From NCBI GenBank assembly GCA_018263655.1, contig JAANWY010000221.1, positions 1 through 19,199 on the forward strand: 19,199 nt of DNA, read 5' to 3'. The notes under the pieces are model-generated. The model had not been told where the DNA came from, searched no databases, and was given only the letters and a program-made list of their open reading frames with translations. The position numbers and the translations under genes were made by a program. This DNA is from Anaerolineales bacterium (lineage in GTDB: Bacteria; Chloroflexota; Anaerolineae; Epilineales; JAANWY01). Shown one piece after another: positions 1-6,880 of the stretch (the first letter of the stretch is position 1; each line of letters opens with the position of its first letter).

Positions 1-849
1 CAAACACGTTTCTCGACATCGTCCCCCACCGTCGAGGATTTATCGACCCCCCACCCTTTGACGGCGTTCTTCGGCGGATTGGAGCTCCTGGGGTACGATC
101 TGGATGTGACGGAGACCACCCCCGGCGGGGAGATCGATGTTGCGCTGTTCTGGCGTGCGCACCAGGGTCCCGGCATCGACCGCCAGCTACAGTTGCGCAT
201 CGGGCAGTCGGTCATACCGCTAGCGCCAGCATACCCGATGGACCGGTGGCAGGCCGGCGACGTCTTCTACACCCGGCATCGCGTTCGAGTGCCGGCGGAT
301 AACGAGGGCGGCGTACAGTCGCTTCAGGTCACCGTACTCGACAAGGCCGGCACTGCAATCACTTCTCCCGTTCGATTGACGGATATGACGGTGGTAGTAG
401 CCGATCGGCGTTTCGATGTGCCGGCCGACATTTCGCACCCCGAGCGTGTGGAACTCGGCGCCGGCGTGACGTTCCTGGGCTACGATCTGGAGCCGCAGAA
501 GCTAAAGCCGGGCGAGACGGTCCATCTGACACTGTACTGGCGAGCTCGCGCCTCGATGGATAAGGGCTACAAGGTTTTTACCCACCTGCTGAATGTCGGC
601 ATCGGCATGTGGGGCCAGGTCGATGCGTTCCCGGTGAATGGCACCCGGCCAACAACTGGGTGGTTGCCAGGTGAGGTGATCGTCGACCGGTATCAGATCC
701 CCGTTGACCCGGCGGCGCCGGCCGGCGAATACCTGGTCGAGGTCGGTATGTATGATCCGAGGACGCTGGAGCGACTGCCGGCGGTGGCTGGCGGACAGCG
801 CTTGGCGGAGGATCGCATCGTCGTCGGCAATATCCGCGTCGAGCCCTAG
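1..849 (+). CDS. GT39-like membrane glycosyltransferase, C-terminal part (5' end outside window)
   Basis: The frame is open from base 1 to a TAG at 847-849, so this is the C-terminal 282 residues of a longer protein. The visible part is two copies of one beta-rich unit. Each opens with a LLGYDL or FLGYDL motif, then a PGG/PGE turn and a LFWRA or LTLYWRA strand, and ends in a WxxGD/WLPGE...R...VP segment followed by a GEYLVEVGMYDP strand in copy 2. Such paired sandwich units form the extracytoplasmic tail of many Chloroflexota GT39/PMT-type glycosyltransferases. The catalytic membrane domain is not in the window, so the enzyme assignment is inferred from the tail alone. A secreted protein with the same tail is possible. 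A TTG at 58 could be called as a start, but coding clearly extends upstream. The next gene starts 4 bp downstream, suggesting co-transcription. Confidence 0.72.
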   Translation, partial: QTRFSTSSPTVEDLSTPHPLTAFFGGLELLGYDLDVTETTPGGEIDVALFWRAHQGPGIDRQLQLRIGQSVIPLAPAYPMDRWQAGDVFYTRHRVRVPADNEGGVQSLQVTVLDKAGTAITSPVRLTDMTVVVADRRFDVPADISHPERVELGAGVTFLGYDLEPQKLKPGETVHLTLYWRARASMDKGYKVFTHLLNVGIGMWGQVDAFPVNGTRPTTGWLPGEVIVDRYQIPVDPAAPAGEYLVEVGMYDPRTLERLPAVAGGQRLAEDRIVVGNIRVEP

Positions 850-853
850 CACG

Positions 854-2230
854 ATGGACAGGACTGATGCTTCGCCCCGACTTGAGGCGATCCTCGGCCA
901 AGCGGGTATCCCGGTCTGGATAGGGCTGGTGCTCCTGCCCTTGCCCTTGCTGATCCTCCTTCTCACAGGATGTGGGGGCCGTACGACGCCGCCGGCTGTA
1001 GCTACCCTGACTCGGGAAGGCCAACCGTCTTTCACGCCGGCGTCAATCAAACATGAAGCACCGGACCGCCTATCTCAGAGTACGGAGCAACGATCGGCGC
1101 CTGTGGCAACTGAGACACCAGCAGGCGCTTACCCTCTTCCGATCGCTTCTGAGACACCTGCCGGCGCCTATCCTCCTCTGATCGCTTCCGAGCCGCCAGA
1201 AACCGTGTACTTCCCCGTCATCGTCAATACCTTGCCGACGCAAACGCCCACGGCAACACCTGGACCGACCCGGACGCCGGCGCCCACACCAACGCCAACG
1301 CCGCCCTGGCCAGAGCCGCTGGAGAAGCCGGGCCAGAGCAAACTGGGGCTCCACGTGGAGTGGAACAACTCTCCCGACATTATGGAGTTCATCCGCCGCA
1401 CGAAGCCGGCGGTGGTCAAGGCGGCCGGCGATCTGGGCTTCTTAGCCGAGGTGAAGGAGGTCTCACCTTCTACCATCACCGTGGCGCGGCTCGCCCAAGG
1501 TCCGCAGAAGCTGGAAGGGGACCCGGTCCAGGTGGCGCGCCACTTCGTAGCGAAGAACTTGGAGCAGTACCAGCTCAACCCGGCGGTGGACTACTGGGAA
1601 GGTTGGAACGAGCCCAATGTGCGCGGGCGAATGGCACGGTATGCCGCCTTTGAGGCCGAGCGCGCGCGGCTCATGGCTGAACATGGCTTTCGGGTAGCGG
1701 TGGGGGCTTTTTCGGCCGGCGTTCCCGAATGGGAGGTGTTCGCCGAATTCTTGCCGGCGATCGAAGCCGCCCAGAAATACGATGGCATCTTCACAGTGCA
1801 CGAGTACGATGCCCCGACACTGAATCGCTCGATGGGCGCCGGCCTGCCGGGGCGTCCCGCTCACCCCGAGCGCGGAGCGTTGGCTTTGCGCTATCGCTGG
1901 TGGTACGAAGACTTCCTGAAGCCGCGAGGGCTTGTTGTGCCGCTGGTGATCTCTGAAGCCGGCATCGACGGCGGCATCGGCGATCGGATAGGTCCTGGCG
2001 GCCGGGGCTGGCGTGATTTCAAGGGGTATTGGGAAACGCACAAGTTGGGAGATGACAGTGTCAAGACGTATGTTGGCCAATTGGCGTGGTACGACGCCGA
2101 AGTGCGAGAGGACGACTACGTCATCGGCTTCGCTGTCTTCACGGCCGGCGTCATCAGCGAGCAGTGGAAGAGCTTCGACATCACGCCACACCTGCGCGAG
2201 ATAGCGACCTACGTCGTCAGCCAGCACTAA
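854..2230 (+). CDS. Lipoprotein with clan-A glycoside-hydrolase-like TIM barrel
   Basis: I chose ATG 854, just after the upstream stop. The frame is open earlier but would overlap the GT39 gene, and no clear Shine-Dalgarno is visible for either start. The 458-residue protein has a hydrophobic stretch around residues 22-37 ending in LTGC, a lipobox-like signal. Next come two near-identical repeats built on ETPAGAYP (DNA about 1108-1190) and a Thr/Pro-rich linker (about residues 127-153). The C-terminal domain begins near KLGLHVEWNN. It contains WEGWNEPN with candidate acid/base Glu253 and VISEAG with candidate nucleophile Glu368. That spacing and those contexts fit retaining clan GH-A enzymes (GH5/GH39-like). 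I infer a surface-tethered glycan-active enzyme; the substrate is unknown. The linker style is common in Chloroflexota exported proteins. Confidence 0.75.
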   Translation: MDRTDASPRLEAILGQAGIPVWIGLVLLPLPLLILLLTGCGGRTTPPAVATLTREGQPSFTPASIKHEAPDRLSQSTEQRSAPVATETPAGAYPLPIASETPAGAYPPLIASEPPETVYFPVIVNTLPTQTPTATPGPTRTPAPTPTPTPPWPEPLEKPGQSKLGLHVEWNNSPDIMEFIRRTKPAVVKAAGDLGFLAEVKEVSPSTITVARLAQGPQKLEGDPVQVARHFVAKNLEQYQLNPAVDYWEGWNEPNVRGRMARYAAFEAERARLMAEHGFRVAVGAFSAGVPEWEVFAEFLPAIEAAQKYDGIFTVHEYDAPTLNRSMGAGLPGRPAHPERGALALRYRWWYEDFLKPRGLVVPLVISEAGIDGGIGDRIGPGGRGWRDFKGYWETHKLGDDSVKTYVGQLAWYDAEVREDDYVIGFAVFTAGVISEQWKSFDITPHLREIATYVVSQH

Positions 2231-2272
2231 GGGCCTGTCAAGATATTGGTTCCCGTTCGCCTTAGGGAATCC

Positions 2273-2401
2273 GCCTAACGGCTAAGTTGAGCTGCTGTGC
2301 GGCTTGGGTTTCGATACTTCCAATCGCCGAGGTGGTTGTTAGCCTGATCGACCTCGTTGAAAGCCGCGAGGGAGCACGGTCAGCTCTAACAGGTGTTAGC
2401 C
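2273..2401 (-). other. attC-like integron recombination site 1
   Basis: Read on the minus strand, the site opens with R'' GGCTAAC (2401-2395), then L'' GTTAGAGCTG (2390-2381), and closes with L' CAGCTCAAC (2294-2286) and R' GTTAGGC (2279-2273), which fits GTTRRRY. L'' and L' pair perfectly except for one extra base in L'', as expected for the extrahelical base of a folded attC bottom strand. Spacers are 4 and 6 nt and total length is 129 bp, within the usual attC range. It lies just downstream of the minus-strand genes at 2526-3346, the expected place for a cassette's own site. No integrase gene is in the window. Confidence 0.6.
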
Positions 2402-2489
2402 GGCCTCCGCCTCCACGCGAGCACAACCCCCGGCTGCCGGATCTCCGCACAGCCTGCCCTCCGCCCGTGCGGAAAGCGCAACCTCGCTT

Positions 2490-2506
2490 GCCGGCGTATC
2501 GCCGGC
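2490..2506 (-). terminator. Short GC hairpin downstream of the JAMM-partner gene
   Basis: A perfect 7-bp stem (GCCGGCG/CGCCGGC) with a 3-nt loop lies about 20 nt beyond the stop of the 2526-2795 gene. There is no T tract on the minus strand, so it is not a typical intrinsic terminator. It may be a transcript-end hairpin or simply GC-rich repeat sequence. Confidence 0.25.
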
Positions 2507-2525
2507 TGGCTTCAACCGCTGATGT

Positions 2526-2795
2526 TCACTGTCCCCATAGCACACGCTTGATGCTGGCGTCGCTGGGGTCTACCTCGATGATCAAATCGCCTCCTCGTCG
2601 CCCCACGTAGTCCTTCGGGCCATAGTTTATCCGCCACAACAAACTGCCGTTCAAAGGCAGTTGGGTAATCGTGATCAGGCTTTGAACCACGTCAACCCCC
2701 AACTCGCGGGCGTGTTTATTGGCCGCCGCTGTCACGCGGGCCAGTGAAACCGCGATGTCGTCCTGCAGCACCTCTGCGGGAAGTGTCGCCGCCAT
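2526..2795 (-). CDS. Small uncharacterised partner protein of the JAMM gene
   Basis: I do not recognise the family. The start is ATG 2795: an upstream ATG at 2810 overlaps the stop of the preceding gene, but the bases after that first ATG form AAGGAG, a strong Shine-Dalgarno spaced correctly for 2795. The product is about 89 residues. An N-terminal helical half (LPAEVLQDDIAVSLARVTAA) is followed by strand-rich sequence ending in DLIIEVDP...IKRVLWGQ, which loosely resembles a PepSY-like terminal strand pair. It has no signal peptide or membrane segment, so it should be cytosolic. It sits 11 bp after the JAMM gene and ahead of attC-like site 1, so the two genes form one putative cassette. A role as substrate, adaptor or regulator of the protease is inference from pairing only. 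Confidence 0.6.
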   Translation of the reverse strand: MAATLPAEVLQDDIAVSLARVTAAANKHARELGVDVVQSLITITQLPLNGSLLWRINYGPKDYVGRRGGDLIIEVDPSDASIKRVLWGQ

Positions 2796-2806
2796 ATCTA
2801 TCTCCT

Positions 2807-3346
2807 TCATCCTTCGGTCAAGAGAGCTTGAGTCTCGCCAACTTCACTCACGCGTCCATCGGGCGCGATGACATAGATGCTCGCTCGTGAGATAACGAAC
2901 TCGCCCACATAGAACGCACCTTTCAAGTCGGGATCGTCTCGGACAGCGCGTTTAGGGACTTCCAGGGAAATAAACCTCCCAAAAACAGCCTGTTTCCCTT
3001 GGAAACCCTTGGGTTTTTGGGAGGTTTTAAATTCTGGAATCCCCTTATCCGTCTCGCTGGGTTCTTGCAGATAATCGATGCCTGTATTGGGGTGTATATG
3101 GAATGTCGCCACGATGTCGCTCTCGTCAATCCTGCAATTCGGGTGGGGTGGCAGGTCGATGCTGTTCTGCACGCCCTGCGGCCAGCGAACCACGCTCAAG
3201 CTGTCCTCTGCGTCACGCAGGACAAAGCCGCCTTCTTCGTGTCCTCCAGAGAGGCCGGGTTGGGAGTCTTCCCACGCCTGTTTGAATGCCGCACGGACGA
3301 CAGGGTCATCGAGAACAGTAGTGTACCGATTATGCTTAATTGTCGG
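2807..3346 (-). CDS. JAMM/JAB-type metalloprotease with in-frame insertion; 5' end disrupted
   Basis: The frame holds the JAMM metal-site signature: an upstream Glu in HEEGGFVL (near 3235), HIHP (near 3100-3090) and PSETD, matching E...HxHP...SxxD. The only standard start in frame is TTG 3199, which would leave out the Glu-containing strand. Recognisable protein sequence continues upstream to about 3320 and ends at a TAA at 3347-3349, inside a long palindrome (3326-3496), so the native start appears lost. Immediately after PSETD there are 32 extra residues (DNA 2951-3046) ending ISLEVPK, with a 15-bp perfect inverted repeat at their core. The continuing RAVRDDPDLKGAFYVG then reads like the normal next strand and helix. 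JAMM proteins cleave isopeptide or peptide bonds next to ubiquitin-like or sulfur-carrier proteins. Whether this copy is active is doubtful. Confidence 0.6.
   Translation of the reverse strand, partial: PTIKHNRYTTVLDDPVVRAAFKQAWEDSQPGLSGGHEEGGFVLRDAEDSLSVVRWPQGVQNSIDLPPHPNCRIDESDIVATFHIHPNTGIDYLQEPSETDKGIPEFKTSQKPKGFQGKQAVFGRFISLEVPKRAVRDDPDLKGAFYVGEFVISRASIYVIAPDGRVSEVGETQALLTEG
2972..3027. repeat. Palindromic element inside the JAMM coding region
   Basis: Perfect 15-bp arms AAACCTCCCAAAAAC (2972-2986) and GTTTTTGGGAGGTTT (3013-3027) enclose a smaller palindrome, GTTTCC/GGAAAC (2992-3006). The element sits within the 96 bp (2951-3046) that encode 32 residues interrupting the JAMM domain. 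The reading frame is kept. It is more AT-rich than its surroundings. Confidence 0.7.
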
Positions 3347-3496
3347 TTAGCATCCTGAGTAGGTCGAAACGAAGTGGAGATCGTATCGAAGGGTGCGGCT
3401 CAAGCAACGCATCGAGGCAAACCCGCACCCTTCGATACAGCTTTCGCTTCGCTACAGCTTACTCAGGATGCTGGTCAACGAATTAAGCATAATCGG
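3326..3496. repeat. 171-bp imperfect palindrome (dispersed repeat, copy A)
   Basis: The outer arms CCGATTATGCTTAATT (3326-3341) and AATTAAGCATAATCGG (3481-3496) are perfect complements. Inside, AGCATCCTGAGTA pairs with TACTCAGGATGCT (imperfectly), and GTATCGAAGGGTGCGG (3383-3398) pairs exactly with 3423-3438. The internal segment from AGCATCCTG through GTATCGAAGGGTGCGG recurs almost identically, inverted, at about 16590-16652. The element overlaps the 5' part of the JAMM reading frame and probably removed its start. Confidence 0.8.
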
Positions 3497-3564
3497 CTAG
3501 TGTGTTGCTGACTCATGATCTGTTGTTAGCGATTCCTACTGTTTAACAGCGGGTGACAGGGGCC

Positions 3565-3662
3565 GCCTAACGGCGCGGCGGCGATGATAGTTCAACGTCC
3601 CTCTTGCTCACAACGTTGGTTGGAGCCTTGATCCGCCGCGTCGGGTACAGCGCGTGTTAGCC
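3565..3662 (-). other. attC-like integron recombination site 2
   Basis: On the minus strand the site runs from R'' GGCTAAC (3662-3656) to R' GTTAGGC (3571-3565), 98 bp. Both end boxes and their flanks (GGCCGGCTAACAC at one end, CCGTTAGGCGG at the other) match those of site 1, while the interiors differ. The inner sequence can pair as CGCGGCGG with CCGCCGCG, offset from the R boxes, so the L boxes are less canonical than in site 1. It lies just downstream of the PIN module (3741-4465) on the same strand, as expected for that cassette's own attC. Confidence 0.5.
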
Positions 3663-3740
3663 GGCCCCCGCCCCATGCAATAGCACCTTCCGCTAACTGC
3701 AGCACGAGGCGCTTTTGCTGCAACAACCAGTTCTTGCCAA

Positions 3741-3992
3741 TCAAGCGATGACCGGACGCCTATCTGCAGAGCTTGTTGGTCGTTTGGCTTTCCAGGCCAT
3801 GACTTGATTGGAGATCTCGTCTATGCTGCTATCCTCCCAATACTCAGCGATCTCCTTCACCGAGTCGCCTTGCCCTCGTTCGAGCAAGACGACAAACTGG
3901 GTGGCCTTCAGAAGACCCAACTGTTCTACCAGCACCTTCCAGCCTTCACGAATCACCGCGTTCGCCTCAGTTATCACTGCAGTGGCACTCAT
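3741..3992 (-). CDS. Small helical protein, probable antitoxin for the PIN toxin
   Basis: The 83-residue product starts at ATG 3992, which overlaps the TGA of the PIN gene as ATGA. An AGAAGGA Shine-Dalgarno lies about 8 nt upstream. The sequence is mostly predicted helix (ANAVIREGWKVLVEQLGLLK, then SVKEIAEYWEDSSIDEISNQ) with a basic C-terminus (WKAKRPTSSADRRP). I cannot name the family. Tight coupling to a PIN gene and the small size suggest the antitoxin of a VapBC-like pair, although antitoxins usually come first and here the PIN gene does. The region is visibly more AT-rich than the flanking genes, consistent with acquisition as a cassette. Confidence 0.6.
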   Translation of the reverse strand: MSATAVITEANAVIREGWKVLVEQLGLLKATQFVVLLERGQGDSVKEIAEYWEDSSIDEISNQVMAWKAKRPTSSADRRPVIA

Positions 3993-4465
3993 TCGAATTT
4001 CCTTCTCTTCATCTTGTCAACAAATCGAATTGGATTCATTACGGAGAAGTACTCCCGACGATAGCGCCTGGCTTGCTTCATTTGGGTTACTGTCTTGTCA
4101 CATGACAGTAAGTATCGCGCTCCTCCCAGAATAGCTGAGGCAACATGCAGCGCATCACGTGGCCGAATCTGACAGTTGCTCTGGATCTGCTTCCCTAGCT
4201 CCAAGACCGCTTCCGAACTCCCAACGTGTTGAGCACACAACTCATAATCTTCTACTTTGGTGCGCTTTTCCGTACTGAGGATGTTCTCGACCTCGAAGAC
4301 TAGCATGTCTGAACAGAGCAGAGTCAGGTCGCCAGCCTCGAGCTGGGGGACGATGTCGAGAAACGTGTTTGCTTCTGCCTGGATCTTGGGCTGGGTTTGG
4401 TCATCAAAGGGACGCGAGTAAACGTTGGTGTCGAGGTAGATCAAGGGTGACTCGCTGTTGGACAA
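3989..4465 (-). CDS. PIN-domain ribonuclease (VapC-like toxin)
   Basis: A 158-residue PIN protein. The acidic metal-binding residues are visible in order: Asp in YLDTNVYSRPFDD near the N-terminus, Glu in VFEVENIL, Asp in RPRDALHVASAI, and Asp in YLLSCDKTV. Length and layout fit single-domain PIN toxins that cut RNA and are held in check by a cognate antitoxin. The start is TTG 4465, preceded by a GGGGG run about 7 nt away; no better start was found. It overlaps the downstream 83-residue gene by 4 bp. On its coding strand it begins the module that ends in attC-like site 2. The transposase gene starts its stop side only about 100 bp away, so the 5' boundary of the cassette was probably lost there. 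Confidence 0.82.
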   Translation of the reverse strand: MSNSESPLIYLDTNVYSRPFDDQTQPKIQAEANTFLDIVPQLEAGDLTLLCSDMLVFEVENILSTEKRTKVEDYELCAQHVGSSEAVLELGKQIQSNCQIRPRDALHVASAILGGARYLLSCDKTVTQMKQARRYRREYFSVMNPIRFVDKMKRRKFE

Positions 4466-4563
4466 GTGATGCCCCCTTTTGGGTCGGTCAAGAGCGTTGC
4501 CGCAACTCCGCCATGAATTATATCACAGGAGGCTTGCATCAGTGAATTCGAAGGAGGGGAGCG

Positions 4564-6738
4564 TTAAGGGCTTTGGACGGATTGTCGGACGCTCTCTGGG
4601 GGCAACCCCAGGATACGTGCCCGCATGATCTTGGCCATAGGCATGTCGGGTGGTGGGGCACCACCTACGATGTCGTAGCCGGCCAATTCCAGCGGGCACT
4701 TGCCCCGAATGTCCAACTCGCGTCCCTTCACCGGTTTGTTGTCCTGGACGAAAGGGGTGAAACGATACACCAACTCGAACAGGTTCAGGTATGCTCGCGC
4801 CGTCTCAATACTGTCGAAGCCACACATGTTCTGGTAGTGTTGATCGAAGCGCCGGATGACCAACTCCACTGTGTTGTTAGTCAAGGGCGTCAGGGGGTTC
4901 TCTACCGCCTTGGCCAGTTTAGGATAGTGCCGCTTCAGGAAGCCGAAGATGCGTTCTGCTTCGGCCATCTGCGCCACGTACTCTTCCTCCAGCGCCATCA
5001 CCGCCTCATACCGTTTGTCCACCGTGCGCCTGGTCTTAGCATCGAAGATCTTGTAGATGTGCTGCTTGAGAGCCGCCGCTTCCGGGTACGTCTCGGCATA
5101 GTCGTTGCCGTAGACTTCTTTGATCAGTCGCTGCGCCCACTGGAGGGCATGAAAGACACACTCGTGGTGCTCCGCCTCAGAGAAGACTTCCCGAATGGGT
5201 TCTGTATAGTCCTGGTTCATGTCGGTGATGATTACCTGAGGCCGATACCCCTTCGCCTGGAGAGCTTGCAGAAAGGCCCGGGCTTCCTTTTTGCCGTTGT
5301 AAGGATAGATGTCGATATGCAACAGATCGTAGGTGTACACATCTACCGCCACATAGACATACATCCAGCGTTGGCGCTTACCGGCCGGCTTGTCGTTCCC
5401 TTCGACAGGCTCAGGACGTCGCTTGGGCACCAGCACCCATTTCTCGTCGATGCCCACTACGCCACTGGAGCGCACCACCCCGAACAGGGTGGCGATGGGC
5501 AGGGACTGCTGCCCCATGAGCATGGCCCAGCGCCACAGTGTCACGTGGGAGACCCCTACCGCGTCGGCGGCGCGGCGATAGGTGGTGCGCATGTGCATGT
5601 AGACCATCACCCCCCAGATCATGGTTTCCACCGTCCACTGGGAGTGGAGCGGCACCCCGGCGGGATAGTCGATGAAGGTACCAAAGGGACACGCCGGGTC
5701 GTGACAGAAATAGCGATGGCCTTGCGCTTCGCACCACTGGCCGCTTTGGGGGTCTTTATACCGCTTGCGCTCCGGCTTGTGTCCCTTGCCGCTCACCTGG
5801 CTCCCACCACAGTGAGGGCACTGCACACTGCCATCCTCCATCTCTTGCCATTGACCGAAGAGGGCCTGCTGCCACCGGTAGGCCAGGGGCAAGGGCTTCT
5901 TCAACGGCGTCACCGGCGCTCCCAAGACCTGCTTCAGGCTTTCCACCTCCAGCGTCAGTTGCTCCGTCAACCCTTCCCCCGCCTCCAGGCGGGCGATCAA
6001 CGTCTCATTGAGTTCAAACAGCCGCTGGATCAGCACCTCGTCGCGCCACTGCGGACCCTCGTCGGTGAACCGCAACATCTGACGCAGCCGCCGGCGCACT
6101 TGCAGGAAGCCGCTCAACTGCCCCGCTTCTTGAATCTGATGGCCGGAATACTCCACGCCTTGCGCTGCCAGGTGGGCCTGTACCTCTTCCCTGGTCAACC
6201 AGAAGCGACGTCCTGAGCCTGTCGAAGGGTTGCGCGCCCAGACGTCGACAATCTGGCGAATCTGATCCGTGCTCAGCAGCGGACCTCCCCGCCGGCTCAT
6301 CAGCCGCCGCCAATCTCCGGCCCGATGGTAGCTCTGCCAGCGGCTGATCACCTCCTGGCAGACACCAAACGCCGCCGCCAGCCACTCCTGGCGCAGAAAC
6401 GGCCGCGCGGGCGTGTCCATCGGCGTCCAGATGTGGCGCAGGAAGAGCAAGAACATCCGCTGGTCGAACTCATCCACCGGTCGGTAGCGAATGAAACATG
6501 TATCCCCCCGGGGTCCCGTCAGGCCCACCTCGTAGGTCCCCTCCTCCGCCAGCTCGATGGTCACCTGCCAGCCCCTGGCTTCCCGCACCACGCCGGCCTG
6601 TGCCGGCCTGTCTGCGTGCTCCGCACAGACAGGCATGGCCGACAGGCTGCCCAGGGCCAGCCCTGTGAAATATGTCCCGCCCCCCCCATCCTCCCTGAGA
6701 ACACGACTTATTCCACAGGGCCAGCGGCAGCCCGCCAT
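4564..6738 (-). CDS. DDE-type transposase (family unassigned), with in-frame repeat insertions
   Basis: The 724-residue frame has a helix-turn-helix region (about 115-137, FLRQEWLAAAFGVCQEVISR) and a zinc-binding segment (CPHC at 307-310, C345-x4-C350). The DDE core has Asp431 in GIDEKW, Asp506 in ITDMNQDY and Glu625 in NNTVE, with CVFH between the second and third acids as in MULE-like transposases. Two short insertions are encoded by an identical 25-bp sequence in opposite orientations: PSTGSGR (171-177) and RPEPVEG (441-447). The N-terminal 50 residues are uncertain. ATG 6738 follows a G-rich stretch, residues 35-47 come from another palindrome (6606-6634), and the frame closes upstream at 6757-6759. 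Clear protein character starts near RGWQVTIELAEEG. I could not find convincing terminal inverted repeats, so the element's limits are unknown. Candidate families are ISNCY- or ISH6-like. Confidence 0.8.
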   Translation of the reverse strand: MAGCRWPCGISRVLREDGGGGTYFTGLALGSLSAMPVCAEHADRPAQAGVVREARGWQVTIELAEEGTYEVGLTGPRGDTCFIRYRPVDEFDQRMFLLFLRHIWTPMDTPARPFLRQEWLAAAFGVCQEVISRWQSYHRAGDWRRLMSRRGGPLLSTDQIRQIVDVWARNPSTGSGRRFWLTREEVQAHLAAQGVEYSGHQIQEAGQLSGFLQVRRRLRQMLRFTDEGPQWRDEVLIQRLFELNETLIARLEAGEGLTEQLTLEVESLKQVLGAPVTPLKKPLPLAYRWQQALFGQWQEMEDGSVQCPHCGGSQVSGKGHKPERKRYKDPQSGQWCEAQGHRYFCHDPACPFGTFIDYPAGVPLHSQWTVETMIWGVMVYMHMRTTYRRAADAVGVSHVTLWRWAMLMGQQSLPIATLFGVVRSSGVVGIDEKWVLVPKRRPEPVEGNDKPAGKRQRWMYVYVAVDVYTYDLLHIDIYPYNGKKEARAFLQALQAKGYRPQVIITDMNQDYTEPIREVFSEAEHHECVFHALQWAQRLIKEVYGNDYAETYPEAAALKQHIYKIFDAKTRRTVDKRYEAVMALEEEYVAQMAEAERIFGFLKRHYPKLAKAVENPLTPLTNNTVELVIRRFDQHYQNMCGFDSIETARAYLNLFELVYRFTPFVQDNKPVKGRELDIRGKCPLELAGYDIVGGAPPPDMPMAKIMRARILGLPPESVRQSVQSP
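5398..5422 (+). repeat. Short dispersed repeat (TTCGACAGGCTCAGG type) inside the transposase gene
   Basis: The 25-bp unit contains TTCGACAGGCTCAGGACGTC and is the exact reverse complement of 6205-6229. On the coding strand it gives RPEPVEG. The same core occurs at 16461-16490 and, with changes, at 17132-17153. Confidence 0.85.
6205..6229 (-). repeat. Short dispersed repeat, inverted copy inside the transposase gene
   Basis: This is the exact reverse complement of 5398-5422. It inserts PSTGSGR between a helix ending VWARN and the following RFWLTREEV segment without breaking the frame. Confidence 0.85.
6606..6634. repeat. Palindromic repeat, CCTGTCTGCG family, copy 1
   Basis: Arms GCCTGTCTG and CAGACAGGC surround a short GC-rich centre. 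It encodes PVCAEHADR in the transposase frame. A second copy with two or three changes lies at 7139-7165. Confidence 0.75.
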
Positions 6739-6880
6739 CCCCCCACCACCGGTAACCTATGAGTTGGCCCCCTTGATACAGGTTCGCCCCCACCAGACCC
6801 AGCACCATCAGTTGGTACAGCCGATACAACCCCCAGCGCACACCCCGGCACAAGCCCGCTCTGGCCCCAATAGGGCCAGG

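Noticed and set aside
2339..2345. A further GGCTAAC box on the minus strand within site 1 as an alternative R''
   Set aside because: The outer box at 2395-2401 has the correctly spaced L'' complementary to L'; this inner one does not.
4573..6216. Long plus-strand open frame of 547 codons
   Set aside because: It is antisense to the transposase with its DDE motifs, and its translation (many His, Leu, Arg, Gln) lacks domain features.
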